In this document: piece by piece, positions 8,959 through 18,237 of the stretch
Numbering within the stretch: position 1 is the stretch's first letter
Layout: every line of letters begins with the position of its first letter
Assembly (NCBI GenBank): GCA_018657065.1
Contig: JABHXU010000007.1
Location: forward strand, 1 to 47,859
Reading direction: 5' to 3'
Length of the DNA stretch: 47,859 nt
Origin: an archaeon
GTDB lineage: Archaea > Nanobdellota > Nanobdellia > Woesearchaeales > GW2011-AR15
The notes under the pieces: model-generated
What the model saw: only the letters and a program-made list of their open reading frames with translations
The model's database searches: none
Told to the model about the DNA's origin: nothing
Program-made: the position numbers and the translations under genes

Positions 8959-10167
8959 ATGAAATGCAGAATTTGTGGATCAGAATCTAGAATGTTTTTA
9001 GATTTTGGCAAAATGCCTTTGGCAAATGCTTTTTTGAAGAAAGAAGATCTTGCAAAAGAAGAAGCAAAGTATCCTTTAGCATTAAGTTATTGTGATACTT
9101 GTAAAATAGTACAATTAACAGAAGCTATTTCTGGAAAAAAATTGTTTAAAAATTATGTTTATGTTAGTTCAACTGCAAAATCATTTAGGATCCATTTTAA
9201 TGAACTAGCGACAAAACTTAAATTCAAACTTCAATTGAATGAAAATTCTTTAGCAGTTGATATAGGCAGTAACGATGGAGTTCTTCTTAAAGAATACAAA
9301 AAATCTAATATACCTTTCATAGGAGTTGAACCCGCAGAAAATATAGCTAAATTAGCTAATGAACAAGGATTAGAAACCATAAATGCTTTTTTTAATAAAG
9401 AGGTTGTTAATGAAATAATTGATCAAAAAGGAAAAGCTGATGTTATTACAGCATGTAATGTTTTTGCACATATTGAACAAATTCATGAGGTTATAGATAA
9501 TGTTAAACTTTTGCTAAAAGACAGTGGAACTTTTGTCATAGAAATACAATATTTTATTGATACAATAAAAACAATGACTTTTGATAATGTTTATCATGAA
9601 CATTTATTTTATTATACTGTTCATTCCTTGGATTTCCTTTTTAAAAAACATGGTTTACAAATAGAACATATTGAACACGTTGATACACATGGAGGTTCTT
9701 TAAGAGTTTTTATTAAAAAAGAAGCTATCCCTGATGAAACATATTTTCAATATTTAGAAACTGAAGGAAGAGATAAGGTCGCAGAATTTCATACATATGA
9801 ATTATTTGCAGAAAAGGTTAATTTTACAAAGAAAAATATAGTTGAATTAATAAAAAGAATAAAGAAAAAGGATCAAAAAATTGTAGGATATGGAGCACCA
9901 GCAAAAGCGAGTACTCTTCTAAATTTTTGTAATATAGGCAAAGAAGGAATTACATATATTATTGACGATAATCCATTAAAGCAAAATTTATTTACTCCAG
10001 GAAATAAAATACCTGTTAAAGATTTTTCACATATTAAAGAAGATCCACCGAATTACATTATTATTTTGGCATGGAATTTTTTTAATCCTATTATGAATAA
10101 AATTAACAAAATATATCCTCAAAAATTTAAATTTATTTTACCTTTACCAAGTCCAAAAATCATATGA
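8959..10167 (+). CDS. NovU/TylC3-like sugar C-methyltransferase (zinc-binding N-terminus)
   Basis: About 402 residues from the chosen ATG (an in-frame ATG six bases earlier is possible). Counting from that earlier ATG, the N-terminal CxxC pairs (C5/C8 and C47/C50) form the putative zinc-binding domain of sugar C-methyltransferases. The SAM motif AVDIGSNDGV is at 101-110, and the C-terminal Methyltransf_14 type domain has GYGAPAKASTLLN. This three-part layout is typical of enzymes that add a methyl group to carbon 3 or 5 of dTDP-keto-deoxysugars. The cupin and epimerase genes that follow are consistent with making a branched sugar for the surface glycan. Confidence 0.88.
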   Translation: MKCRICGSESRMFLDFGKMPLANAFLKKEDLAKEEAKYPLALSYCDTCKIVQLTEAISGKKLFKNYVYVSSTAKSFRIHFNELATKLKFKLQLNENSLAVDIGSNDGVLLKEYKKSNIPFIGVEPAENIAKLANEQGLETINAFFNKEVVNEIIDQKGKADVITACNVFAHIEQIHEVIDNVKLLLKDSGTFVIEIQYFIDTIKTMTFDNVYHEHLFYYTVHSLDFLFKKHGLQIEHIEHVDTHGGSLRVFIKKEAIPDETYFQYLETEGRDKVAEFHTYELFAEKVNFTKKNIVELIKRIKKKDQKIVGYGAPAKASTLLNFCNIGKEGITYIIDDNPLKQNLFTPGNKIPVKDFSHIKEDPPNYIIILAWNFFNPIMNKINKIYPQKFKFILPLPSPKII

Positions 10168-10209
10168 TTTTAAATATTCTAAACTTTTCGACAATAGTGG
10201 GGTGGTTAT

Positions 10210-10602
10210 ATGCCAAACGAAAATGTAAAAAAAATTGATGTCGCTTACGAAGATGCACGTGGAAAAATATCTAATATAGTTGATGCTGATATAAAACACA
10301 TAGCAATAATTACTTCAAAAAAAGGAAGTATTAGAGCAAACCATTATCATCCAAAACAAATCCAATATATTTATTTGATTAGTGGACAATTCGAGAGTTT
10401 TTCAAAAGATTTGACAAAAGAAAATACTGAGATAGAAAAAATCATAATTGATGAAAATAGTTTTGTTACAACACCTCCAATGATTGCACATGCTATGAAA
10501 TTTACTGAAGATTCTGTAATGTTAAATATTACAACAGGTGCAAGAGAATCAGAGAATTTTGAAGAACATACAGTAAAATATGATTTGATACAAAATGAAT
10601 AA
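10210..10602 (+). CDS. Cupin, nucleotide-sugar epimerase/isomerase-like
   Basis: This 130-residue protein is a single cupin barrel. The first metal motif is HYHP (H45, H47), and the second-motif His is likely H94. The short length and the neighbouring C-methyltransferase and epimerase suggest a sugar 3- or 5-epimerase or ketoisomerase, though cupins also occur as general sugar-binding or regulatory proteins. A GGTGG ribosome-site sequence lies just before the ATG. Its stop overlaps the start of the next gene by eight bases. Confidence 0.72.
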   Translation: MPNENVKKIDVAYEDARGKISNIVDADIKHIAIITSKKGSIRANHYHPKQIQYIYLISGQFESFSKDLTKENTEIEKIIIDENSFVTTPPMIAHAMKFTEDSVMLNITTGARESENFEEHTVKYDLIQNE

Positions 10603-11653
10603 AATAATAAAAGAAGATATAGAAACAATAGCTAAAGATATAATGCCTGATGCTGAGAAGTTTAGTGGAAAAACAATACTTATTACTGGTGGAGCGGGGT
10701 TTTTAGGACAGTACTTCATTTCTGTTTTTGATTATTTAAACAAAAACACATTTAAGACTCCTTGTAAAATAATTTCCGCTGATAATTTTATTACTGGAAT
10801 AAAATATTGGGTAGATGATAATGAAAATTTTAAATCTATAAAACATGATGTAAAGGAACCATTAATTATTGATGAACCAATTGATTATATAATTCATGCT
10901 GCTGGAATTGCTTCTCCAAAATTTTATCGAATTTATAAGATTGAAACTATAGATGTAGCTACATTGGGTACAAAAAATATGTTAGAATTAGCAAAAGAAA
11001 AAGAAGTTGAGAGTATAATAGTGTTTAGTTCTAGTGAGGTATATGGAGATCCAGATCCAAGATTTATTCCAACACCTGAAACGTATAATGGTAATGTGTC
11101 TTGTACTGGCCCAAGATCAAATTATGATGAATCAAAAAGATTAAGTGAAGCGTTATCGGTTGCTTATTATGAAACTTTTGAAACTCCAGTTAAATTAATT
11201 AGACCATTTAATGTGTATGGTCCTGGAATTAGGTTAGATGATGCAAGAGTTGTACCTAATTTTGTTTCTTATGCTCTAGAAGGAAAAGCAATACCCGTTT
11301 ATGGACTGGGCAACCATTCCAGAACATTTTGTTATATTACAGATGCCATGACTGGATTTTTTAAAGTTCTATTATCAAAATATGAAGGAGAATCATTTAA
11401 TGTGGGTGATGATAATTTTGAAGTATCGATTAAAGAGCTTGCTCAAATCACAAAGGAAGTTTATGAAGAGAATACAGGAAAAAAGGTAGAAATTTCTCAT
11501 GTTCAAGGAATGAATGATGCTTATGCAAGTGCAGACCCAAAAAGAAGATGTCCAGATTTAACAAAAGTTAAAACAAAAACAGGATATAGTCCAAAAGTTG
11601 ATATTAAAACAGGAATTAAAAGATTTCTTTTATGGGCGCTTGATGTAGTTTAA
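10595..11653 (+). CDS. NAD-dependent epimerase/dehydratase, UDP-glucuronate-decarboxylase-like (SDR)
   Basis: The protein has 352 residues. The nucleotide motif GGAGFLG is at 32-38 and the catalytic pair Y177/K181 lies in SNYDESK. The serine of the triad sits in FSSSEVYGDP (144-153). The segments GPRSNYDESKR and RPFNVYGPG, and the RTFCYITDA stretch, resemble UDP-xylose synthase and related extended SDR enzymes. It probably makes or converts a nucleotide sugar used with the two upstream genes. The first 20 residues are an extra helix before the Rossmann fold. The gene ends 24 bases inside the convergent methyltransferase gene. Confidence 0.85.
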   Translation: MNKIIKEDIETIAKDIMPDAEKFSGKTILITGGAGFLGQYFISVFDYLNKNTFKTPCKIISADNFITGIKYWVDDNENFKSIKHDVKEPLIIDEPIDYIIHAAGIASPKFYRIYKIETIDVATLGTKNMLELAKEKEVESIIVFSSSEVYGDPDPRFIPTPETYNGNVSCTGPRSNYDESKRLSEALSVAYYETFETPVKLIRPFNVYGPGIRLDDARVVPNFVSYALEGKAIPVYGLGNHSRTFCYITDAMTGFFKVLLSKYEGESFNVGDDNFEVSIKELAQITKEVYEENTGKKVEISHVQGMNDAYASADPKRRCPDLTKVKTKTGYSPKVDIKTGIKRFLLWALDVV

Positions 11654-12226
11654 TTTTTTTCCTACACAAAAAACGTGTTTTGATAAAAGAGGAGATTTAG
11701 TTTTTATTATTAATCTAAATAAAGGGATTGTAAAGAAAACACCTTCTATTTTTATTTCTTTAAATTTTGCAATTTCTAACATAGTTTTTAAAGAATAAAA
11801 TGGAATTTCAAAAATATGATCTTTAGGACCATTGTAGTTTTGTGATTTATTTTGTAGTAAAATTTTAAATATTTTGGAATAATAATAAATGTTTGGTGTT
11901 GTCAGAATAAGAAGACCATTTTGTTTTAAAACTCTATAACATTCCTTAACAAAATTCATTGGATTTTCTAAATGTTCTATGATTTCTCCTGCAATAATAT
12001 TATCTATTGAATTATCTTTCAACGGTATTTTTTTACTAGCATCTCCTTTGATTATTGATTTGTAGTTTTTATGTTTTGGAACATTCAAGATATCCATTCC
12101 TATGGCGTTTTTGAGAAAGGGGTTTGGTCTTAAACAACCAATATCTAAAACAGAACCTTTTTTAATAGTATTACTGATTTTTTTAAACCTAATTAATTTA
12201 TCTTGGGTATTTTTTAGTTTATCCAT
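11630..12226 (-). CDS. Class I SAM-dependent methyltransferase
   Basis: The protein has 198 residues with a complete small methyltransferase fold: a SAM motif SVLDIGCLRPN near residue 24-34, an acidic loop (GMDIL) and NIIAGEIIEHLENP in the type 11 pattern. The family acts on small molecules including glycans and lipids. It follows a GT4 gene by 35 bases on the minus strand and shares its last 24 bases with the convergent epimerase gene. O-methylation of the glycan is a reasonable inference. The substrate cannot be told. Confidence 0.78.
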   Translation of the reverse strand: MDKLKNTQDKLIRFKKISNTIKKGSVLDIGCLRPNPFLKNAIGMDILNVPKHKNYKSIIKGDASKKIPLKDNSIDNIIAGEIIEHLENPMNFVKECYRVLKQNGLLILTTPNIYYYSKIFKILLQNKSQNYNGPKDHIFEIPFYSLKTMLEIAKFKEIKIEGVFFTIPLFRLIIKTKSPLLSKHVFCVGKKLNYIKRP

Positions 12227-12261
12227 CTTTATTATTTTTAAATCAAAAATTTTTTTTAAAG

Positions 12262-13485
12262 TTATCTAATGACTTTTGTATATGCAGAGTCTAGTTTTTC
12301 ACTTATTTTTTTCAATGAAAAATGTGAATTTACAAGCTTCACAAAAGAAGATTTCTTGAATTCTTTTTTAAGAACTCTTCTTATACAATTTACAATTTGT
12401 TTTTCATTATTATAATCACATAACATTCCAACATCTTTATTCACAATTTCAGAATTTCCACCTACTTTGCTAGCCACAATGGGTACACCATAAGATAAGG
12501 ATTCTAATAAAAAACGAGATAAGGGTTCATAAAACGGTTCAACAAGCACACAAGAGTTGGCAATTGAAAAATATTTATCTATATCATTATTATCAATAAA
12601 TCCAGTAAATATTACTTTATTTTCCAGATTATTTAATCGAATATATCTTTTGAGTTTGAGATAATAATCGTTTTTCTTTCCAACAATTATATAGACTACG
12701 TTTTTTAAGTAAGGTAAAATAGATATAATTTTTTTAATTCCTTTTGAAGGTGTAATTCGTCCAATATATAATAAAATTTTTTTATCAGAAATTTTTAATT
12801 TTTTTTTTAGGTTTGAAGCAATTTTTTTATTATTTTCTATAGGGTTATGAATAACTTGGATTTTTTCTTTTTTTATTCCCATATTTGTTAGTAATGGAGT
12901 CATTGCCTTACTTACTACAAAAAAGGAATTAATGAAGCGATAAGATAGTTTTAGTAAATTCATATACCAAATACTATATACAAAGAAAATAATTCCCTTA
13001 AAATTTTCCCATTTTTTTTTAGAACAGTAAAATCTTTTGTTTATTCTACAATTTATGCAAGTTTTGTTGTTATAATCTAATCCCTGGCCTGTAAAACAGC
13101 CAAATTGAGTTCCATTAACAGTGGCTACAATTTTTGATTTAAATCTAATTTTAAACAATATAGAGCTCAAAGGGATAGATTCAAAATTGAGTAAATGCAA
13201 AACATTTGGTTTCAATTTTTTAATTAATCTACTTGCTTTGATAAACATTTGTAAATACATAAATTCCATATTACTAAATCTAGGAGATAAATCTAAATTT
13301 GAAAGTTTAAACCGATATACAGGAATTCCGGAAATAATTTCTATGGAATCATTTTTATTTGTGAATGTACAAACAGTCACTTCGTGTCCTGCAAGTTTTG
13401 CTGCTTTTGCAAGATATAATGCACTGATTTCTCCTCCTCCTTTAATATCCGGATAAAACCTTCTAGTAATAAAAAGTATTTTCAT
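12262..13485 (-). CDS. GT4 glycosyltransferase with internal cysteine cluster
   Basis: The protein has 407 residues and a GT-B fold. The N-terminal glycine-rich donor/acceptor loop GGGEIS is at 17-22, the mid-region LLYIGRITPSKGIKKI is typical of GT4, and the C-terminal EPFYEPLSRFLLESLSYGVPIV holds the E-x7-E donor-binding pattern. Four cysteines, C130, C143, C146 and C154, form a C-x12-C-x2-C-x7-C cluster that could bind a metal. The same spacing recurs in the GT4 at 19782-20963. The gene is divergent from another GT4 with 79 bases between them. Confidence 0.88.
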   Translation of the reverse strand: MKILFITRRFYPDIKGGGEISALYLAKAAKLAGHEVTVCTFTNKNDSIEIISGIPVYRFKLSNLDLSPRFSNMEFMYLQMFIKASRLIKKLKPNVLHLLNFESIPLSSILFKIRFKSKIVATVNGTQFGCFTGQGLDYNNKTCINCRINKRFYCSKKKWENFKGIIFFVYSIWYMNLLKLSYRFINSFFVVSKAMTPLLTNMGIKKEKIQVIHNPIENNKKIASNLKKKLKISDKKILLYIGRITPSKGIKKIISILPYLKNVVYIIVGKKNDYYLKLKRYIRLNNLENKVIFTGFIDNNDIDKYFSIANSCVLVEPFYEPLSRFLLESLSYGVPIVASKVGGNSEIVNKDVGMLCDYNNEKQIVNCIRRVLKKEFKKSSFVKLVNSHFSLKKISEKLDSAYTKVIR

Positions 13486-13564
13486 TAGTAGTTTTATAAA
13501 TAAGTGTAATTTAAATTGTTTTAGATTAATAAGAAATAAATATATAGAAATACTTCAGTGAATA

Positions 13565-14686
13565 ATGAATAATAATATGAGATCCTTGAAAGTCGCAATA
13601 TTTGCAGATGCTATAGTAAACAGAGGAGGAGGAGAAAGAATAATTCTCGAACAAGCCAAACATTTTAATGCAGATATTTATACAATTAGGTATATTTCTG
13701 AAAAAACTTTTAGTGATTTTAAAACTTTGAAAGTGCATTTACTTTCTAAATTTAATCAAATAGGGTATAGTAAGATCTTAGGTAAAATATTTACTCTTTA
13801 CAGTTGGTATATTTTTTCGACTCTTAAACTAAAAAAGAAATATGATGTGTATATTTTTCATTTTGCAGGTAGTTTAAATGCAGCTAAAAATTTTTATCCC
13901 AATGTATGGTATTGTCATTCTCCTTCAAGATATATTTATGACATGTATAATGAAGAATTAAATAAACATAAAGATATTTTGAAACTATTTTATCCCTTAA
14001 CAACTAAATTTATGAGATTTATTGACCAAAAAAATGTTGGTTATATTGACAAAATTTTAGTTAATTCTAAGAATGTTCAAAATAGAGTTAAACGATTTTA
14101 TGGTAGGGAATCGAAAGTGGTATATCCTTTTGTTGATATAAAAAAAGTAAAATACATAACACAAAAAAAATATTATCTTTCGGCAGCAAGATTAGATAGA
14201 ATAAAAAGAATTGATCTTATTATCAAAGCATTTAAGAAAATGCCAGACAAAAAATTAGTTGTTGTTAGTGACGGTCCAGAAAAAAAAAGACTAAAAAAAC
14301 TAGCAAATAATTGTTTAAACATAACTTTTTTAGGTTATATTGATGAAGAAAAATTAATGAAATTGTACGGCGAATGTATAGCTACAATTTACTTAAGTTA
14401 CAAAGAAGATTTTGGAATGGTTCCTATTGAGGGAATGGCTGCAGGAAAACCTTGTATTGCAACTAACGAAGGAGGATTCAAAGAGACAATTTCACACAAA
14501 AAGACAGGTTATCTCATTGATAATCCAAAAAATATCAACGAAGTTATTAAAGCAGTTAATTGGTTAACACCAAAGAAAGCATTGTCAATGAGAAAAAAAT
14601 GTGAATTGCAAGCAGAAAACTTTTCAAAAGAAAAAATAATGGAACAAACAAAAAATATTTTAATTTCTTTAACAAAAAAAGATTAA
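13565..14686 (+). CDS. GT4 glycosyltransferase (mannosyltransferase-like)
   Basis: The protein has 373 residues. The N-terminus carries NRGGGERI, the middle has YCHSPSRYIYD, a stretch seen in mannosyltransferases of O-antigen clusters, then SAARLDRIKRID and EDFGMVPIEGMAAGKP with the E-x7-E pattern. It lacks the cysteine cluster of the other two GT4 proteins here. The ATG at 13565 lies about 24 nt after a TATA-like AAATAAATATATA; a second ATG at 13577 is possible. The last four bases overlap the convergent CgeB-like gene. The sugar donor is not certain. Confidence 0.87.
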   Translation: MNNNMRSLKVAIFADAIVNRGGGERIILEQAKHFNADIYTIRYISEKTFSDFKTLKVHLLSKFNQIGYSKILGKIFTLYSWYIFSTLKLKKKYDVYIFHFAGSLNAAKNFYPNVWYCHSPSRYIYDMYNEELNKHKDILKLFYPLTTKFMRFIDQKNVGYIDKILVNSKNVQNRVKRFYGRESKVVYPFVDIKKVKYITQKKYYLSAARLDRIKRIDLIIKAFKKMPDKKLVVVSDGPEKKRLKKLANNCLNITFLGYIDEEKLMKLYGECIATIYLSYKEDFGMVPIEGMAAGKPCIATNEGGFKETISHKKTGYLIDNPKNINEVIKAVNWLTPKKALSMRKKCELQAENFSKEKIMEQTKNILISLTKKD

Positions 14687-15675
14687 TGGATTTTATCCAT
14701 CATCTGTTTCATTCTTACTTTAAATGTGTGATCTTTTTTGACTCTCAGAAAGCCTTTTTTTGTAATTTTATTTCTTTCTTCTTTATTTTCTAAATAATAT
14801 GAAATTAATTCTTTTAATTCATTATTATTATTAAAACATATAAGTTCATCTTTCTTAAATAAATCTCTTGTTCCTTTTACAAAATTTGATATTTGAAAGC
14901 TATTTGTTGCTGGAATTTCAAATGCTCTTAAATTTAGTCCCCCATTTTTTGCTTGGGAATGATGAATATTAAGGTTGATTCGTGATTCATTAAATAATTT
15001 AGCAGTTTTAGGTATATCTCTTGTTTTTTTTCTTGTATCAAATATTTTTTTTTTAATTTTTACATTTTTATTAAGATATTTTTGATTTTTTTGCCATCCA
15101 TAACCCCATACATCAAAGGAAATATTGTTTAAACTATTAAAAAAATTAGCTCTTTCTTTATAATATGATCCCATAAAAGCAACACTACTATTATATTTCC
15201 TTTTATTTAATGGAATGGCCTCATGATATAATTCGGTATCTGCTCCAACAGGAAGGTAATAAGTATTTTTTTGACCTAATTCTTTAACTTTTGAAATATA
15301 ATGTTTATCAAAAATAAAAAAATTATCATATTCAATTATGTTAGTTATTTTATGATATTTGGCAATGTTTTCAGCAAAAGGATCATCCCATCTCCACATG
15401 ACTGTTTTGATTCCATTTTTTGAAATTTTTTCAATAATTTTGTTTTGAATTTTTTCTCCATTTAATACTAAAACAATATCTGGTTGTTTTTTCTCAATTT
15501 TTGACACAAGCAATTTATTTAATATTGTGTTTGTTGGTTTGAATCTATGAAGTTGTAGTGTTCTATAATTAAATACAGAAGTTTTATGACCTAAATCTTC
15601 TAGTCCTTTTTTACATCGATAACCCCAAGAAGGGCTCTTCCCAGAATCTGGAACAACTAATAATACTTCTTTCAT
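14683..15675 (-). CDS. CgeB-like glycosyltransferase
   Basis: The protein has 330 residues with two halves. The first contains VVPDSGKSPSWGYR and a DUF3880-like strand-rich region with WRWDDPFAE. The second has VWGYGWQ and the stretch NIHHSQAKNGGLNLRAFEI, typical of CgeB/Glyco_trans_1_2 proteins. Members transfer sugars in spore or surface glycans. It is the last gene of the minus-strand operon of ten genes and starts one base after the GmhB stop. A role in placing heptose or a later sugar is inferred from position only. Confidence 0.75.
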   Translation of the reverse strand: MKEVLLVVPDSGKSPSWGYRCKKGLEDLGHKTSVFNYRTLQLHRFKPTNTILNKLLVSKIEKKQPDIVLVLNGEKIQNKIIEKISKNGIKTVMWRWDDPFAENIAKYHKITNIIEYDNFFIFDKHYISKVKELGQKNTYYLPVGADTELYHEAIPLNKRKYNSSVAFMGSYYKERANFFNSLNNISFDVWGYGWQKNQKYLNKNVKIKKKIFDTRKKTRDIPKTAKLFNESRINLNIHHSQAKNGGLNLRAFEIPATNSFQISNFVKGTRDLFKKDELICFNNNNELKELISYYLENKEERNKITKKGFLRVKKDHTFKVRMKQMMDKIH

Positions 15676-15676
15676 T

Positions 15677-16207
15677 TTAGTAATGAATTAAACTAGAAAC
15701 ACTTAATAAATCTTCACATTCATAGTCTGCTTTAACATCATATTTTCTATCTTTTCCAGCTTTTCCAGTCTTTACTAAAATAGTTTTAATTCCAGCACCT
15801 TGTCCAGCTTTTATATCTGAAGTTTTATCTCCAATCATATAAGAACTTTCTTTATCAATATCGTATTTTTTAATTAAATCATTAATCATTTTAGAACTAG
15901 GTTTTCTACAATCACAATTTATTTCTGGATGATGTGGGCAATAAACTTCTTCTTGAATTTTAATTCCATTTTTTTCTAATCTTTTATGAATTTCTTTTTT
16001 TAAATTTAAATAATCTTCTTCTTTGTAATAGCCTCTTCCTATACCTGATTGATTTGTGACAATAAACAAAAGAAAACCCCTTTCTTGGAGTTTTTTTAAA
16101 GTTTCGATTGAACCCTTATAAAATTCTAAATCCTCAATTCTATACACATAATCTTTGTCTACGTTGATTACACCATCTCTATCTAAGAATATTGCTGAAT
16201 TTTTCAT
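15677..16207 (-). CDS. gmhB: D-glycero-D-manno-heptose 1,7-bisphosphate 7-phosphatase (HAD family)
   Basis: About 176 residues from the ATG at 16207, which puts the catalytic motif next to the N-terminus as usual (FLDRDGVIN); the longer frame to 16237 only overlaps the previous gene further. HAD motifs are DRDG, TNQSGIGRG, and GDKTSDIKAG. The zinc-binding cluster CPHHPEINCDCRKP matches GmhB, which removes the 7-phosphate from heptose bisphosphate. It overlaps the 3' end of the kinase/isomerase gene by 29 bases. With the HldE-type kinase upstream, the beta-anomer (ADP-heptose) branch is favoured. Confidence 0.92.
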   Translation of the reverse strand: MKNSAIFLDRDGVINVDKDYVYRIEDLEFYKGSIETLKKLQERGFLLFIVTNQSGIGRGYYKEEDYLNLKKEIHKRLEKNGIKIQEEVYCPHHPEINCDCRKPSSKMINDLIKKYDIDKESSYMIGDKTSDIKAGQGAGIKTILVKTGKAGKDRKYDVKADYECEDLLSVSSLIHY

Positions 16208-17711
16208 TTTTTTTAATTTCTTGATCAAGTAGATCACATATAATATGGATTATTGTAATATGAGCTTCTTGAATTCTAGGCGTATTATTTGAAGGAACAA
16301 TTATTGAGATATCACATAAATCTATTAACTTTCCACCATCTTTTCCAGTTAAACCAATAGTTTTGCAACCCATTTTTTTAGCTCTTTTCATAGCATTTAA
16401 TACATTTGGAGAATTACCACTTGTGGAAATTCCAAAAAGTACATCTCCTTTCACTGCGTTAGCTTCAATTTGTCTTTCAAATACTTGATCATATCCATAA
16501 TCATTAGCAATAGCAGTTACAACACTTGTATCTGTTGTTAACGCAATTCCTGGAAGACCTTTTCTCTCAATTCTAAATCTTCCAACAAGTTCACCAATAA
16601 AGTGTTGTGCATCACTAGCACTTCCTCCATTTCCAAACGCAATTACTTTTTTTCCTTTTGCATAAGCATTGACAATTGTTTTTGCAGCATTTTCAATTTG
16701 ATCAAGTTGTTGTTCAATTACTTTTTGTTTAACTTCAATGCTTTCTTTTAAAAAATGGTGAATTTCATCTTTTTTAGCACCTTTTAATTCATTAGGGGAT
16801 ATTGTTGCAGTTCCAGGTTTTTGTACAACTAAATGACCTGCAAAATTAGCAAGTCTTGCACTTTCAATTAATCCTAGATTAGAACATAATGCAAGAGTAG
16901 CGGAAGCAATAACAGTGTCACCTGCACCAGTTACATCAACAACTTTTTTAGCTTGAACAGGAGGTATATGTGTATGAGTTCCAGATTTATCAAAAACAGA
17001 AATTCCTTCAGAACCTCTTGTAATATAGACATTTGATTTTAGCATTGAAGAGATTTTTTTTCCCATTTCAAAAATATCTTCTTCAATTTCTGACATCATA
17101 ATTGCTTCATTAATATTAGGAACAATTAAATCACAACCTTTGAACATCTTAGGTGTTTTAGATTTTGAATCTACAGTTACTAAAACTTTGTTTTCTTTAG
17201 CAATTTTAATTAAACTTTTTGTTAATTTTTCAGTCATAACTCCTTTTGCATAATCACTTATTATTATAGCATCAATATTTTTAATTATTTTTTTAACTTC
17301 TTTAAACACATTAACAGCAATTTTTTCAGATATTGGACATTTTTTCTCATGATCAATTCTCATCATTTGAAAAAATCCTTTTGAAATTATCCTTTTTTTA
17401 ACTGTTGTAGGTCTACTACTATCTTTAATTAGTATAGATTTAATTTTCTTTTTTTGAAGTAATTCCTTCATAACAACGGCGTATTCATCATTACCTACAA
17501 CACCTATAACTGTAGCTTTTCCTCCTAATGAAACAATATTATTTGCAGTGTTACAAGCACCACCAAGTATGTTGTCTTCTCTTAGAATTCTAACAACAGG
17601 AACAGGTGCTTCAGGAGAAATTCTTTTTGTTTCACCATATAAATAATGATCAATCATTAAATCTCCAATAACTAAAATTTTCTTTTTTTTAAAATCATCA
17701 ATAACATTCAT
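16179..17711 (-). CDS. Fusion: heptose-7-phosphate kinase (HldE/RfaE kinase domain) + sedoheptulose-7-phosphate isomerase (GmhA)
   Basis: The protein has 510 residues. Residues 1-315 are a PfkB-type heptose kinase: GDLMIDHYLYGE, SPEAPVPVV (32-40) and catalytic GAGD (262-265). Residues about 335-500 are a GmhA-type SIS domain: GNGGSASDAQH (360-370), GELVGRFR with active-site Glu374, STSGNS (429-434) and RIQEAH (479-484) with His484. The bacterial bifunctional HldE joins this kinase to a nucleotidyltransferase. Here it is joined to the isomerase that feeds it, and the nucleotidyltransferase is a separate protein encoded just before. The two activities give sedoheptulose-7-P to heptose-7-P to heptose-1,7-bisphosphate. 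It overlaps its upstream neighbour in an ATGA. Confidence 0.93.
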   Translation of the reverse strand: MNVIDDFKKKKILVIGDLMIDHYLYGETKRISPEAPVPVVRILREDNILGGACNTANNIVSLGGKATVIGVVGNDEYAVVMKELLQKKKIKSILIKDSSRPTTVKKRIISKGFFQMMRIDHEKKCPISEKIAVNVFKEVKKIIKNIDAIIISDYAKGVMTEKLTKSLIKIAKENKVLVTVDSKSKTPKMFKGCDLIVPNINEAIMMSEIEEDIFEMGKKISSMLKSNVYITRGSEGISVFDKSGTHTHIPPVQAKKVVDVTGAGDTVIASATLALCSNLGLIESARLANFAGHLVVQKPGTATISPNELKGAKKDEIHHFLKESIEVKQKVIEQQLDQIENAAKTIVNAYAKGKKVIAFGNGGSASDAQHFIGELVGRFRIERKGLPGIALTTDTSVVTAIANDYGYDQVFERQIEANAVKGDVLFGISTSGNSPNVLNAMKRAKKMGCKTIGLTGKDGGKLIDLCDISIIVPSNNTPRIQEAHITIIHIICDLLDQEIKKNEKFSNILR

Positions 17712-18196
17712 TTATTATCACCACTAGTTTCAGTAATTTTTTTAATAATTTTTGTTGTACAAGGTTCATCTTTAGGAATAGGTCTAAAAACAATTTTTCC
17801 ACCATTTTTCTCAACAATTTCAGTTTCAGGTAGTTTTCTTACATATTCACTTCCCTTAACATGAACATCTGGTTTAATTTTTTCTAAAAATGGAATAGGA
17901 AAAGTTTCATTAAAAATAAAAATATAATCAACAGACTCAAGTCCAGATATAACTTCAGCTCTTTGGTCTTGAGGGATTATAGGCCTTTTTTCTGATTTAT
18001 ATTGTTTAATTGAAGAATCACTATTTAAACCAACAATTAAAACATCACCCTGTTTTTTACAAAATTCTAAATTTCTAACATGTCCTACATGAATTAAATC
18101 AAAAGCACCATTTGTTGTTACAATGGTTTTTCCTTGTTTTTTAAGTTCTTTTATAATTTCAACAATTTCTTCAAGAGACTTTACTTTACTTATCAT
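17708..18196 (-). CDS. Heptose-1-phosphate nucleotidyltransferase (HldE C-terminal/RfaE2-like)
   Basis: About 162 residues from the ATG at 18196. The frame extends to a TTG at 18241, but a TATA-like stretch (TTTTTAAATAAG on the minus strand) lies inside that extension about 25 nt before this ATG, and the start fits the family. The motif HVGH follows TNGAFDLI, and KSEKRPI and VKGSEYVRKLPE are typical of RfaE2. It transfers a nucleotide, AMP in characterised cases, to heptose-1-phosphate. Glycerol-3-phosphate cytidylyltransferases are close relatives, but the surrounding GmhA, kinase and GmhB make the heptose role strong. Confidence 0.88.
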   Translation of the reverse strand: MISKVKSLEEIVEIIKELKKQGKTIVTTNGAFDLIHVGHVRNLEFCKKQGDVLIVGLNSDSSIKQYKSEKRPIIPQDQRAEVISGLESVDYIFIFNETFPIPFLEKIKPDVHVKGSEYVRKLPETEIVEKNGGKIVFRPIPKDEPCTTKIIKKITETSGDNK

Positions 18197-18237
18197 ACAT
18201 TTAGAGAATAAATTCTTATTTAAAAACCCTCTGGACT

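Noticed and set aside
13121-13456. Open frame on the plus strand opposite a GT4 gene
   Set aside because: It is the shadow of a strong GT4 gene; no start site, no motif.
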